In this document: positions 54,631 to 62,972 of the stretch, in pieces
Layout of the letters: every line of letters starts with the position of its first letter
How positions within the stretch are numbered: position 1 is the stretch's first letter
Assembly (NCBI RefSeq): GCF_037977055.1
Contig: NZ_CP150274.1
Span: 6,696,001 to 6,760,000, forward strand
Direction of reading: 5' to 3'
Source: Paenibacillus sp. FSL K6-1096
Lineage (GTDB): Bacteria; Bacillota; Bacilli; Paenibacillales; Paenibacillaceae
DNA: 64,000 nucleotides
Position numbers and translations under genes: made by a program
Notes under the pieces: generated by a model
The model's database searches: none
Seen by the model: only the letters and a program-made list of their open reading frames with translations
Told to the model about the DNA's origin: nothing

Positions 54631-56075
54631 CCCACTTGTGGATAAATATTCTGAATATGAGTATTACCGCCAGTTATGTGGCCGTTGCGGTGATGCTGGC
54701 AAGGATCATCCTGAAGCGTGCGCCCAAGCTCTTCTCTTATCTTCTGTGGTCGGCAGTAATCATCCGGCTGCTCCTTCCGGTCAGCTTCACCTCAAGCTTC
54801 AGTATTCTGGGGCTGGTGCAGCCCGCAGGCCATACGGGTACAGGGGTGATGGAATTCGTTCCGAAGAATATCGGATTTCAGCTACAGCCTGCGGTGGACA
54901 CAGGGATTGGCGGTTCAGACAGCCTGATTAATAACCTGCTTCCCGCTGCGGCGCCGGCGGCAAGTGCTAACCCCGTGCAGCTTCTCCTGTGGGGCGGGAG
55001 CATCGTCTGGCTGACAGGCGTTGTAGCCTTGTTAATGTACAGCGTTATCTCTTACTTACGGATTGTGCGCAGAATCCGTACGGCAACCTTGGTGAGCGGC
55101 AATATTTACGAGAGTGACCAGATTGCTTCACCATTTGTGTGCGGATTTGTGAAGCCGAGAATCTATATTCCTGCGGGTCTTAGCGTACAGGAGCTGCCCT
55201 ATATTCTGCTGCATGAGCAGACTCATATCCGCAGACGGGATTATCTGATTAAGCCCCTAATGTTTCTGCTGGTGATTCTCCACTGGTTTAATCCGCTGAT
55301 GTGGCTGTCTTACCGGCTGATGAGCAAGGATATGGAAATGTCCTGTGATGAAGCGGTCCTCAGGAAGCTGGGTCCGCAGATCCGAAGCAGCTACTCCAGC
55401 TCTTTACTGGCCCTGGCTGTGCACAGAAGCGGTCTGGCCACCGGCAGCTCGCTGGCTTTTGGGGAGGGCAGTGTGAAGGCCAGAATCAAGCATGTTCTTG
55501 CCTACCGCCAGCCGACTTCGGCAAGTATCACAGGCTCCATCCTGGTGCTTGCCCTTATCATTGCAGGCTGTACGGCCAATCCTCAGCCGCTGGAGCCGCC
55601 GAAGCTCTATTCCGGTTACGCAGTGAAGCAGCTTCTGGAGAGCCAGACCCCATATGTCGGTAATAACAGCAAGGTATCTGAGCTGGTTGCCGGAATGCCG
55701 CTGCCGGATGGGCTGGAAGGGGCAGGTATTGAGCTGACCACGGGCTCCCGCCCTTACGGATTAACGGTCAATTACCTTATGAACGATAAGACAGGCATGT
55801 GGAACGAGGAGCTGGGGGCGCTAACCCGCGAGCCGCTGCTCAGCAATTCGGTGCTGCTCTTCAGCCTGATTGATAATGTAGATATCATCAACTACAGCTT
55901 AGCGGATGACGGAGTCTCGTACAGCTTCACCTTCACAAGAGAAGAGGCAGATGAACTTATCGGGGAAGACGTGCGGCAGTATGCCGGTGATGAAGCGGGA
56001 CAGCGCAAGCTGATTGAGCGGCTGGCCAGCGTGTCTCTTGATGCCCAGCCGGCTGCGGTAGGTGAACAGATCTGA
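54627..56075 (+). CDS. M56 family (BlaR1-like) membrane metallopeptidase with DUF4825 domain
   Basis: 482 residues. Four membrane helices (about 7-27, 35-55, 118-145, 210-230) with the zinc protease motif HEQTH near residue 196 and the downstream SCDEAVLR; a hydrophobic segment at about 295-312 ends the protease part. The C-terminal 165 residues lack the penicillin-binding sensor domain of BlaR1 and instead look like DUF4825 (YAVKQLLESQTPYVGNNSKVSELV). So it probably senses something other than beta-lactam. ATGA overlap with the repressor gene indicates a sensor-repressor pair; no beta-lactamase gene is nearby. Confidence 0.9.
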   Translation: MTHLWINILNMSITASYVAVAVMLARIILKRAPKLFSYLLWSAVIIRLLLPVSFTSSFSILGLVQPAGHTGTGVMEFVPKNIGFQLQPAVDTGIGGSDSLINNLLPAAAPAASANPVQLLLWGGSIVWLTGVVALLMYSVISYLRIVRRIRTATLVSGNIYESDQIASPFVCGFVKPRIYIPAGLSVQELPYILLHEQTHIRRRDYLIKPLMFLLVILHWFNPLMWLSYRLMSKDMEMSCDEAVLRKLGPQIRSSYSSSLLALAVHRSGLATGSSLAFGEGSVKARIKHVLAYRQPTSASITGSILVLALIIAGCTANPQPLEPPKLYSGYAVKQLLESQTPYVGNNSKVSELVAGMPLPDGLEGAGIELTTGSRPYGLTVNYLMNDKTGMWNEELGALTREPLLSNSVLLFSLIDNVDIINYSLADDGVSYSFTFTREEADELIGEDVRQYAGDEAGQRKLIERLASVSLDAQPAAVGEQI

Positions 56076-56192
56076 CGGGAATTTTTACATGATGTCTGAT
56101 TTCGGTTAATCCGGTTCTCCATCATAGAGGGTATACTGGTGGAACGTGAGCATGAAGCGGCTTACAGTTCAATAATAAGGGAGAAGGCGGGA

Positions 56193-57407
56193 ATGCGGAC
56201 AGAATCGCAGGCAGTGCCCGGGATGACACGGAAGGGCAAGGCCGGGGCCTTGCTGGAGGTGCTGCTTGTATCGGTTAAGCTCGGCCTGACCTCATTCGGC
56301 GGTCCCATTGCCCATCTGGGCTACTTCCACAATGAGTATATCCGCCGGCGGCGGTGGATGGATGAACGGAGCTATGCCGATCTGGTTGCACTGTGCCAGT
56401 TCCTCCCCGGTCCGGCCAGCAGCCAGGTGGGTATTGGCATAGGCATTGTACGGGCAGGCCTGCTGGGGGGCGTGGTGGCCTGGCTGGGCTTCACGCTGCC
56501 TTCGGTCCTGGCGCTGGTCGCCTTTGCAATCCTGCTGCAAGGCATGGATATTGGCCAGGCAGGCTGGATTCACGGGCTGAAGATTGTGGCTGTAGCAATA
56601 GTAGCCCAGGCTATTCTGGGCATGGGGCAGAAGCTGACTCCTGACCGGAGCCGGGTGACCCTGGCGGTGCTTGCCGCATCCGTTACACTGCTGTGGCATA
56701 CTCCTTACAGTCAGGTGCTGACCATCGCCGCAGCCGGGATCGCCGGAATAGGGTTATACCGCTCACAGAAGCTGGAAGAGGCAGCTAAGCTTGATATCCC
56801 GGTCCGCCGGACTGTTGCAATTGCCTGTTTAGCTCTGTTTGGCGGATTGCTGATCGCACTGCCGCTCTTTAGGGGATCGGCGGAGGCGGGGGGACTGGCC
56901 ATGTTTGACAGCTTTTACCGTTCCGGTGCGCTGGTCTTCGGGGGCGGGCATGTGGTGCTCCCGCTGCTGGAGCAAGAGGTTGTACCCCCGGGCTGGGTTA
57001 GCCGGGCCGACTTCCTGGCCGGATATGGCGCTGCGCAGGCGGTTCCCGGTCCGCTGTTCACCTTTGCCGGTTATCTTGGAGCGATGACAGCGGGAGTATC
57101 CGGGGCCATCGTGGCTATACTCGCCATCTTCCTGCCAGCCTTCCTGCTGGTAACAGGCGCACTGCCGTTCTGGAATGGGTTACGGCAAAGCCCGAAAGTC
57201 CAAGGTGCACTGATGGGCATCAACGCCGACGTGGTCGGAATTCTGCTGGCCGCCTGGTATGACCCGCTGTGGACCACAGCAATTCTGGCACCGGTGGACT
57301 TCGCCCTCGCAGCGATCCTGTTCGTCATGCTGGTGTTCTGGAAGCTGCCGCCTTGGGTGGTGGTTGTAGCGGGTGCAGCGGGCGGAGTGGTGATTGGCAT
57401 GTTGTAA
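56193..57407 (+). CDS. chrA: Chromate transporter ChrA (two CHR domains)
   Basis: 404 residues. Two homologous halves: LGLTSFGGPIAHLGYFHNEYIRRRRW with QFLPGPASSQVGIGIG in the first, and SGALVFGGGHVVLPLLEQEVV with AAQAVPGPLFTFAGYLG in the second. About ten membrane helices. The long-chain form exports chromate in characterised members; other anions are possible. ATG 56193 has GGAGAAGGCGGGA upstream; a GTG at 56139 has no site. Closed by a bidirectional-type terminator. Confidence 0.92.
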   Translation: MRTESQAVPGMTRKGKAGALLEVLLVSVKLGLTSFGGPIAHLGYFHNEYIRRRRWMDERSYADLVALCQFLPGPASSQVGIGIGIVRAGLLGGVVAWLGFTLPSVLALVAFAILLQGMDIGQAGWIHGLKIVAVAIVAQAILGMGQKLTPDRSRVTLAVLAASVTLLWHTPYSQVLTIAAAGIAGIGLYRSQKLEEAAKLDIPVRRTVAIACLALFGGLLIALPLFRGSAEAGGLAMFDSFYRSGALVFGGGHVVLPLLEQEVVPPGWVSRADFLAGYGAAQAVPGPLFTFAGYLGAMTAGVSGAIVAILAIFLPAFLLVTGALPFWNGLRQSPKVQGALMGINADVVGILLAAWYDPLWTTAILAPVDFALAAILFVMLVFWKLPPWVVVVAGAAGGVVIGML

Positions 57408-57409
57408 GC

Positions 57410-57462
57410 AAAAAAAGGCTTTTCCAGTAAGTCATTCATGACTGCTGAAAAAGCCTTTTTGT
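57410..57462 (+). terminator. Terminator after chrA
   Basis: AAAAAGGCTTTT arm (about 57413-57423) pairs with AAAAGCCTTTTT (57449-57460) with an inner GTCAT/ATGAC stem; T-run at the end. Confidence 0.85.
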
Positions 57463-57588
57463 ATGCACATTTTTTTCAAGACCTAATTCAACATAATAAC
57501 AGAGCGCAAAGAAACAGTCTATATTTTTTTCGGGAGATAGAATACAGTGGGGTAGCCGGCAATACAAGAAGAAGCGGAGTGTTGTTCT

Positions 57589-58572
57589 TTGAAATTTCAT
57601 TGTCATCTTGAGGCTGCGGACCTGCAGGAATATGTGAAACAGGTCTTCGGCAACAGTTATTCTGTCACCAAGGTCAGCAAGCTGGAAGGGGGAGCCCAGA
57701 AGGTGGTCTACAAGCTTGACTGCACCGGCGGATTCTCCTGCATCCTGTATGTGTGGGATCTTACGATGAATTATTTTCAAGAAGAGATTGCGAATGCCGA
57801 ATTGAATGCCCAGTCCTATGGCAGCGGGTTATTTGAAATCAACAATAGATATCTATTTGAACATTCCATCCGGACACCACTCCTCTATGATATGAACAGG
57901 AGCCGGGAACAATATAACTTCGATTATGCACTCGTCGAGTATATCCCCGGAGAAGCTGCCGAAGCATATTTCGGACATCCAGATTCCAAGGCGAAGGATC
58001 TTATCTTCGAGCAGATCGGAGAGATGATTCGGACAATGCATGAGGGAGAGAGCGGAGTCTACGGCAAACCGGACCAGGTTCAAGCTGCCCTCAACCAAAG
58101 ACCGTGCCATCTGAATCAGCTATACAATGGAATTGCCCAATTGTCTTATGCAGCAGAGCATCATGAAGTGATCCGCAAGAATCAAGTGAAGCTGCTCGAC
58201 AAGCTGTACGAACTGGAAGCCAGAATAACACCCAGAAGGCGTTATGGATTTATCCATGGAGAGCTTGGACCCAATCATATTCTGGTGACGGGGGAGCAGC
58301 TGGAGCCTTGCCTGATTGATATTGAAGGCGCTGAATTCTATGATATTGAACATGAACACAGCTTCCTGGAGATGCGGTTTGGCGGGTTCTACTGCTATCT
58401 GAAGAATGACCGGCTGGATGATAACCGGCTGCGGTTCTATAAGTTCCACCATCATCTGTCCTTAATCTCAGGCGGGTTGAAATTACTTCTGAGAGGTTTC
58501 CCTGACCAGCAGCTCGCGAGAGCAATTCTGGATAGTCATACCGCATCTGCACTGCAATATATAGAAGGTTGA
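57589..58572 (+). CDS. Aminoglycoside phosphotransferase-like (APH/choline kinase fold) protein
   Basis: 327 residues. Kinase-like fold of the APH family: VSKLEGGAQKVVYKLD as nucleotide loop, HGELGPNHILV (about residues 222-232) as the catalytic loop (His-Gly-x-x-x-x-Asn, with Glu where Asp is usual) and CLIDIEGAEFYDIEHE as the metal-binding DxE/DFG equivalent. The catalytic aspartate replacement makes activity uncertain. Substrate unknown; could be a sugar, choline or antibiotic. TTG 57589 has GGAG 9 nt upstream. Stands alone. Confidence 0.8.
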   Translation: MKFHCHLEAADLQEYVKQVFGNSYSVTKVSKLEGGAQKVVYKLDCTGGFSCILYVWDLTMNYFQEEIANAELNAQSYGSGLFEINNRYLFEHSIRTPLLYDMNRSREQYNFDYALVEYIPGEAAEAYFGHPDSKAKDLIFEQIGEMIRTMHEGESGVYGKPDQVQAALNQRPCHLNQLYNGIAQLSYAAEHHEVIRKNQVKLLDKLYELEARITPRRRYGFIHGELGPNHILVTGEQLEPCLIDIEGAEFYDIEHEHSFLEMRFGGFYCYLKNDRLDDNRLRFYKFHHHLSLISGGLKLLLRGFPDQQLARAILDSHTASALQYIEG

Positions 58573-58602
58573 TCCGCAAAGAACAAACTTGTAAGGAGCA
58601 CA

Positions 58603-58780
58603 TTGTTGCACATTTTGCATGATTTCTCTATCACAATTACCGGCTGTGGTACAATGTTGCATTAATTGCAGGAATTCCGGTGCAGAGAGCAAGTTAGAGC
58701 TGATTTTGTTGCATTTTGTGCAGGATTTCAGCATTTGACCGCCTATATAGAGCAGTATTGTTGCATTTTGTGCAGGATTT
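58603..58780. repeat. Degenerate tandem array of 51-52-bp hairpin repeats (4 units)
   Basis: Copies start at 58603, 58654, 58706 and 58758. The last two share TTGTTGCATTTTGTGCAGGA exactly; the first two are variants. Read on the minus strand each unit has TGCA arms around CAAAA, a small hairpin with an A-rich loop as in the other two arrays. The rest of gap 58573-58896 holds only the hairpin at 58807-58840. Confidence 0.75.
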
Positions 58781-58806
58781 TTCAAAAATGTTCCTGGCTG
58801 CGAAGC

Positions 58807-58840
58807 ATAGCCTCTCATCCTTACAGGGATGGGAGGCTAT
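58807..58840. other. Hairpin near the 3' end of the phosphoesterase gene
   Basis: ATAGCCTC (58807-58814) and CATCC pair with GGATG and GAGGCTAT (58833-58840). No T-tract on either strand, so a terminator role is uncertain. Confidence 0.5.
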
Positions 58841-58896
58841 ATACGTTTCTGGAGCGGACCCGCCGCACCCGCGGCAACGGCCTTATTCAGAGCCTG

Positions 58897-60303
58897 CTAT
58901 TGCGTTGTCAGCACCATCTCCAGCGATATATTGCTCTGCCCGGAATGCTCGGTCATGCTGCGGATGTATCCCGACATGAAGCCGCCGTCCATGCGCTCCC
59001 ACAGCTTGAAGCCGGGCATGGCCTTGATCTCCTCCAGTGAAGCTGCGGCGGTGCCGGCGAAATATTTCACATTGAGGCTCGACATCGTCTCGGCCATCGA
59101 TTGCTTCTCTGCCTCAGTAAAGGGACTGTCCTGCAGTCTGCTCATGGCCTTCTCGTAAGAGTTCACGGCGAAGGTCTCTTCCGCATATCTTTTGAAATTC
59201 AGCAGGTTAGGATCGCTCTTGCCGCCCGCCTTAGCCCAGCCCTCCACATCCACCGCAGCCGTGTTATAGGTGACGCTTCTGGAGCGGGGATCAAAGGTCA
59301 TGCGGCCGTACTGGTGCGGATTCACCGCCATGGCGCTTGTGGCAATATCATATACAGGCATGGCCGGATCAGCGGAATTCACTTCGGGATCCCGGCGGAT
59401 ATCCTGCATATGAATATGCCCGGATAATACAAGATTCAAGCCGTCCTGGCGAAAAGCCTTCAGCGTCTGCTGGCTGTTATTAAGCTTGAAGCCCGATACC
59501 GCCATCGAGGTATGACTCAGCACATTGTGATGCATCACGGTGATGATCGAGTCATGCTCCTGAGCGGCCAGCTTCACATTCTCATCGATCCATGTCAAGG
59601 TGGACGGCAGCAGGCGGCCGTCGGTCTGCGGGAAATTATACTCTTCATTATGCGCATACTGGGCACTGTCGATCATCAGCAGCCGGAGGCCGGGCGCTGC
59701 CTTCACCACATAGCTAAGGCTGTCAGTGTCGCGCGAGACCGCTTCCTTATAGCCGAAATCCCCATACAGGCGAAGGAAATCGTCAGGATTAATATGCGGT
59801 GCGACCACTTGCTTGTCCCCGCTGAACGATCTGGCCCAGGGATTGTTGATATCATGGTTGCCCGGCACAACATAGACGCTGGTTCCGGCCGCCTCGATCC
59901 GGTGCAGCTTGGCAGTCAGCTCCTTATGGCTGGCGGCCTCGCCGTTATTGGTGAGGTCGCCGCTGAGAATCAGGAAGTCCGGCTGCTTCTGTCCGGCTTC
60001 ATAGACCAGAGCTTCAGCCAGCTCATCACTGTAAGGGAGCATTTTGCCGTCACCGCCTCTGACATAGGTCTGGAACGCCTGGCCGCCGTCTTCTAATGAC
60101 TTCGCCAGATAGTGCGTATCGGTTGCGACCCAGAAGGAGACAGGCTGCGAAGCACCGGTTACGGGTGCGGCGACTGCCGGAGCAGCATCTGTACCGGGGG
60201 TAGCTGTGTCCCGGCAGCCGCTCAGCAGGAGGGCAGAGGACAACAGCAGGAATAAGACGAGTTTCAACTTGGATGTAGAGCCGTGAATCCGTGAAGAAGG
60301 CAT
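58897..60303 (-). CDS. Metallophosphoesterase lipoprotein
   Basis: 468 residues. Signal peptide with lipobox LLLSGC near residue 30, Ala/Pro linker, then a calcineurin-like phosphoesterase domain with all metal motifs: DTHY (for DxH), ILSGDLTNNGE, VPGNHD, MHHN and SGHIH. Expected on the outer face of the membrane, hydrolysing a phosphodiester or monoester of unknown identity. AGGTGG precedes ATG 60303. The C-terminal 140 residues are helical and without a recognised fold. Not in an operon. Confidence 0.9.
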   Translation of the reverse strand: MPSSRIHGSTSKLKLVLFLLLSSALLLSGCRDTATPGTDAAPAVAAPVTGASQPVSFWVATDTHYLAKSLEDGGQAFQTYVRGGDGKMLPYSDELAEALVYEAGQKQPDFLILSGDLTNNGEAASHKELTAKLHRIEAAGTSVYVVPGNHDINNPWARSFSGDKQVVAPHINPDDFLRLYGDFGYKEAVSRDTDSLSYVVKAAPGLRLLMIDSAQYAHNEEYNFPQTDGRLLPSTLTWIDENVKLAAQEHDSIITVMHHNVLSHTSMAVSGFKLNNSQQTLKAFRQDGLNLVLSGHIHMQDIRRDPEVNSADPAMPVYDIATSAMAVNPHQYGRMTFDPRSRSVTYNTAAVDVEGWAKAGGKSDPNLLNFKRYAEETFAVNSYEKAMSRLQDSPFTEAEKQSMAETMSSLNVKYFAGTAAASLEEIKAMPGFKLWERMDGGFMSGYIRSMTEHSGQSNISLEMVLTTQ

Positions 60304-60510
60304 AATGCCACCTGCTTTCTATATTTTGGCTGAATCATTGTAGCTTATTTGCGTCGCGGTTGTATATACGAAAAGTTAGCAGGCTGTTTCTAATCGGCTT
60401 GTCCGGCTTATAGAAATTAGTGGAAGGCGTATAAATTCAGCGAAACCTGCGACACTAAGAGCGGATAGGAGCAAGAGCGTCTGGTTACAGGAAAATGTTG
60501 TGAGTCCGCC

Positions 60511-60561
60511 TTGCTTTTACGCAGGAAAAGTGCTAAAATTTAAAAAAGTAAGTTACTTAAC
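60511..60561 (+). promoter_or_regulatory. Promoter and putative operator of the nitroreductase gene
   Basis: TTGCTT (60511-60516), 17-bp spacer, TAAAAT (60534-60539). GTAAGTTAC and AAGTTACTTAACTT dyads follow directly at 60546-60564, where a repressor such as a MarR/HxlR protein could bind. Confidence 0.6.
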
Positions 60562-60581
60562 TTAATGGAGGTAGTTATTTT

Positions 60582-61181
60582 ATGTCTAAGAGTTTTTTTG
60601 AAGCGGTAAAGGGCAGACGTTCGGTATATGCAATCAGTAAAGAGTCCCCTATCTCTGACGAACAAATTCAAAAGATTGTTGAAGAGGCCGTATTACATAG
60701 CCCAACCTCCTTCAATTCCCAGAGCTCCAGAGCGGTAGTGCTGCTGGGAGAGAACCATGATAAGCTGTGGGATATCACAGCAGAGACGCTGCGCAAGATC
60801 GTTCCGACTGAACAGTTCGAAGGCACTGCACAGAAGCTGTCTTCCTTCAAAGCAGGCTACGGCTCCGTGCTCTTCTTCGAGGATCAGGCTGTGGTGAAGC
60901 AGCTGCAGGAGAACTTTGCGCTGTATGCCGATAATTTCCCGATCTGGGCGAACCAATCCTCCGGGATTCTGCAATATGTAGTATGGACAGCCTTCGCTGA
61001 ACAAGGTGTTGGCGCTTCGCTGCAGCACTATAATCCGCTGATCGACGATGAAGTGAAATCAACCTTCGGCATTCCGGCAGAGTGGAAGCTGATTGCCCAG
61101 ATGCCGTTTGGCGGTGTGGTAACCCCTCCAGGCGAGAAGGAATTCCAGCCGATTGAAGAACGCGTGAAGGTTATCAAGTAA
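60582..61181 (+). CDS. Nitroreductase family protein
   Basis: 199 residues. FMN-binding RRSVYAISKES at the N-terminus, HSPTSFNSQSSR (the SPSxxNxQ-type flavin motif), and IWANQSSGILQYVVWTAFAEQGVGASLQHYNPLID. Close in style to the small oxidoreductases of Bacillus (YodC/YdgI type) that reduce nitro compounds or quinones with NAD(P)H. GGAGG lies upstream of ATG 60582. Monocistronic, with an inducible-looking promoter. Confidence 0.9.
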   Translation: MSKSFFEAVKGRRSVYAISKESPISDEQIQKIVEEAVLHSPTSFNSQSSRAVVLLGENHDKLWDITAETLRKIVPTEQFEGTAQKLSSFKAGYGSVLFFEDQAVVKQLQENFALYADNFPIWANQSSGILQYVVWTAFAEQGVGASLQHYNPLIDDEVKSTFGIPAEWKLIAQMPFGGVVTPPGEKEFQPIEERVKVIK

Positions 61182-61207
61182 GTAAACTGCATAGAGACAG
61201 GTTTAGA

Positions 61208-61265
61208 ACCTCCCTGATCCGGCTAAATATGATTATAGTCATATTGCCAGATCAAGGAGGTTTTT
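61208..61265 (+). promoter_or_regulatory. Terminator hairpin that contains the ribosome site of the next gene
   Basis: ACCTCC (61208-61213), TGATC, GGC and AATATGA pair with TCATATT, GCC, GATCA and GGAGGT (61256-61261), about 21 pairs, then TTTTT. The 3' arm includes AGGAGG, the ribosome site for ATG 61269, so the same hairpin can end transcription of the nitroreductase gene and mask translation of the following one. Confidence 0.7.
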
Positions 61266-61268
61266 ATC

Positions 61269-61463
61269 ATGCCATGGAATAAGGACAACTACCCGGATTC
61301 ACTGAAGAACTTCACTGCACCGGTGCGGAACAAGGCGGTGGAGATTGCCAATGCGCTGCTGGAGGATGGCTACGAGGAGGGCAGGGCGATTGCAATTGCG
61401 ACCGCGCAGGCCAAGGAGTGGGGCGAGAATCACGACAAGCAGATCCGCAAAAAAGATCATTAA
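61269..61463 (+). CDS. Small YdaT-like conserved protein
   Basis: 64 residues. MPWNKDNYPDSLKNFTAPVR, then KAVEIANALLEDGYEEGRAIAIATAQAKEW, matches the N-terminal domain of B. subtilis YdaT (general-stress regulated) and many stand-alone small proteins of unknown function. Its ribosome site lies within the 3' arm of the preceding hairpin, so expression probably needs that hairpin to be opened or its own promoter. Confidence 0.75.
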   Translation: MPWNKDNYPDSLKNFTAPVRNKAVEIANALLEDGYEEGRAIAIATAQAKEWGENHDKQIRKKDH

Positions 61464-61500
61464 AATGGGAGCACGCCCCTTTCATGCCGGATATACAACA

Positions 61501-61533
61501 AGAGGACAGGCGGTTACCCGCCTGTCCTCTTTA
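61501..61533. terminator. Hairpin between YdaT-like and foldase genes
   Basis: AGAGGACAGGCGG (61501-61513) is the exact inverted complement of CCGCCTGTCCTCT (61518-61530). Only short T-runs flank it, yet it separates convergent genes. Confidence 0.75.
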
Positions 61534-61549
61534 CATACAGAACTTATCG

Positions 61550-62779
61550 TTATTTCGCACCTTCAGTTGGAGCTGCTGAAGCTTCCGGCGCTTCGCTTTC
61601 AGCCGGAGGTGTAGAGGCATCCGGTTTGTCAGTCAGGGTGTTGGTGATCTTGGCATTCTTGGTCAGATCAGCCAGCCAGCCGGAGGACATCTGCTGTACC
61701 TTTTGAGCAGTCAGCGTCTTCTTGATCTCGTCTTTCTTCTCGGCCAGCGTGTATTCATGCGCTTCCTTGCGGTCAGTTACCTTGATGACGTGGTAGCCGT
61801 AATCCGATTTCACCGCACCGCTGGTTTCGCCGACCTTCAGCTTGAACGCTGCATCCGAGAATTCAGGGACCATGTCTCCCTTTTTGAAGAAGTTCAGGTC
61901 GCCGCCATTATCCTTGGAGCCGGTGTCTGCGGATTTCTCTTTGGCCAGTGCCGCAAAGTCTGCGCCTTCCTTAAGCTGCTTCACGATGGCTTCTGCTTCT
62001 TCCTTCGTCTTCACCAGAATGTGGGACGCGCGCACTTCCTCTTCCTGGTTGAAGCTAGCTTTGTTCTCATCGAAGTATTTGCTGATTTCTTCATCGGTAA
62101 CGGTTACCTTCGGTTCGATCAGCTTACGGATCTCGACCTGCAGCGGCATCTGCTTCTTCAGGTCATCAATGGTCATCGAGCTCTGCTGCAAGGCGTTATT
62201 CAGCGCTTCCTCGCCGCCGAACTGCTTGGTCAGGTCTTCAATTTCCTGATTGATGTCTGCATCAGTAACGGTAATGTTGGCTTTCTTGGCTTCCTGGCCT
62301 ACGAGCGTGGTCGTGATCAGGTTCTCCAGGGTGGTCTTCCCGCCGGCTTCAACCAATTTATCATACAGCTCGGCTTTGGTGATGTCCGTGCCGTTCACGG
62401 AAGCAACCGCTGTCTTGCTGTCATCTTTGCTGAAAGGCTGTACAACAAGCACTACAATCAGAGCCGCTGCGAGCACGAGCGAAGCAACCATCCAGCCCTT
62501 GCCGCCGCCGGCTGCAGCCGGTGCAGGGGGAGGAGTGCTGCCGCCGCCAACCTTATTCATCACAGGAACAGTTTCCTCTGCCTTCGGAGCTTCAGGCTTG
62601 CCGGGATCTTCAGTAGAAGCTTGTACAGATTCCTGCGGGATCAAGGCCTCTTCAGAGGAAGCCTCTTGGCCGGCAGGCTGAATCGGATCGCTGCTTTCGG
62701 GTGATACTGTGGAAGGTTCACCTTCCGGGGTATTGCTGTTTTCAAGGTGTTCATTTTCATTGAAATCTTTTTTGTCCAT
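61550..62779 (-). CDS. Membrane-anchored parvulin-type peptidyl-prolyl isomerase (PrsA/SurA-like)
   Basis: 409 residues. An acidic cytoplasmic N-terminus of about 95 residues with Pro/Glu/Ser repeats, one membrane helix at 96-114, SurA-like helical N-domain (about 120-245), parvulin domain at 248-336 (ASHILVKTKEEAE, DLNFFKKGDMVPEF, YGYHVIKV) and an Ala/Glu/Pro tail. PrsA folds secreted proteins outside the membrane; here the lipobox is replaced by a signal anchor with a long inner tail, an unusual layout. ATG 62779 has GGGAG 12 nt upstream. Confidence 0.9.
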   Translation of the reverse strand: MDKKDFNENEHLENSNTPEGEPSTVSPESSDPIQPAGQEASSEEALIPQESVQASTEDPGKPEAPKAEETVPVMNKVGGGSTPPPAPAAAGGGKGWMVASLVLAAALIVVLVVQPFSKDDSKTAVASVNGTDITKAELYDKLVEAGGKTTLENLITTTLVGQEAKKANITVTDADINQEIEDLTKQFGGEEALNNALQQSSMTIDDLKKQMPLQVEIRKLIEPKVTVTDEEISKYFDENKASFNQEEEVRASHILVKTKEEAEAIVKQLKEGADFAALAKEKSADTGSKDNGGDLNFFKKGDMVPEFSDAAFKLKVGETSGAVKSDYGYHVIKVTDRKEAHEYTLAEKKDEIKKTLTAQKVQQMSSGWLADLTKNAKITNTLTDKPDASTPPAESEAPEASAAPTEGAK

Positions 62780-62867
62780 TATAATTAATGACTCCCTTCA
62801 ATATAGGTGATGCCTGTCTTTCTACAACTTTACCAGAAAACAGGATTTCAAACCTTAAGAAAGTATA

Positions 62868-62887
62868 AAAAAGCACTGGTGCTTTTT
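62868..62887. terminator. Short bidirectional terminator
   Basis: AAAAAGCA (62868-62875) pairs with TGCTTTTT (62880-62887) around CTGG. Confidence 0.6.
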
Positions 62888-62908
62888 AAGATTCCGTTAA
62901 TAAACAGC

Positions 62909-62949
62909 AAAAACCGGAGCAGCCATGGGGTCTCCATGCGGCTCCGGCT
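62909..62949 (-). terminator. Terminator of the LytTR gene
   Basis: On the minus strand CCGGAGC (62947-62941) with inner CATGG/CCATG pairs with GCTCCGG (62920-62914) followed by TTTTTG. Confidence 0.85.
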
Positions 62950-62972
62950 CGATGTGAGGGCGGTAATCCGGC

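Noticed and set aside
54627-56075. Beta-lactam sensor BlaR1
   Set aside because: The M56 protease part fits, but the C-terminal penicillin-binding domain is missing and no beta-lactamase gene is near.
61703-62704. Plus-strand frame of 333 codons antisense to the foldase gene
   Set aside because: Shadow frame; the minus strand carries an intact parvulin-domain protein.
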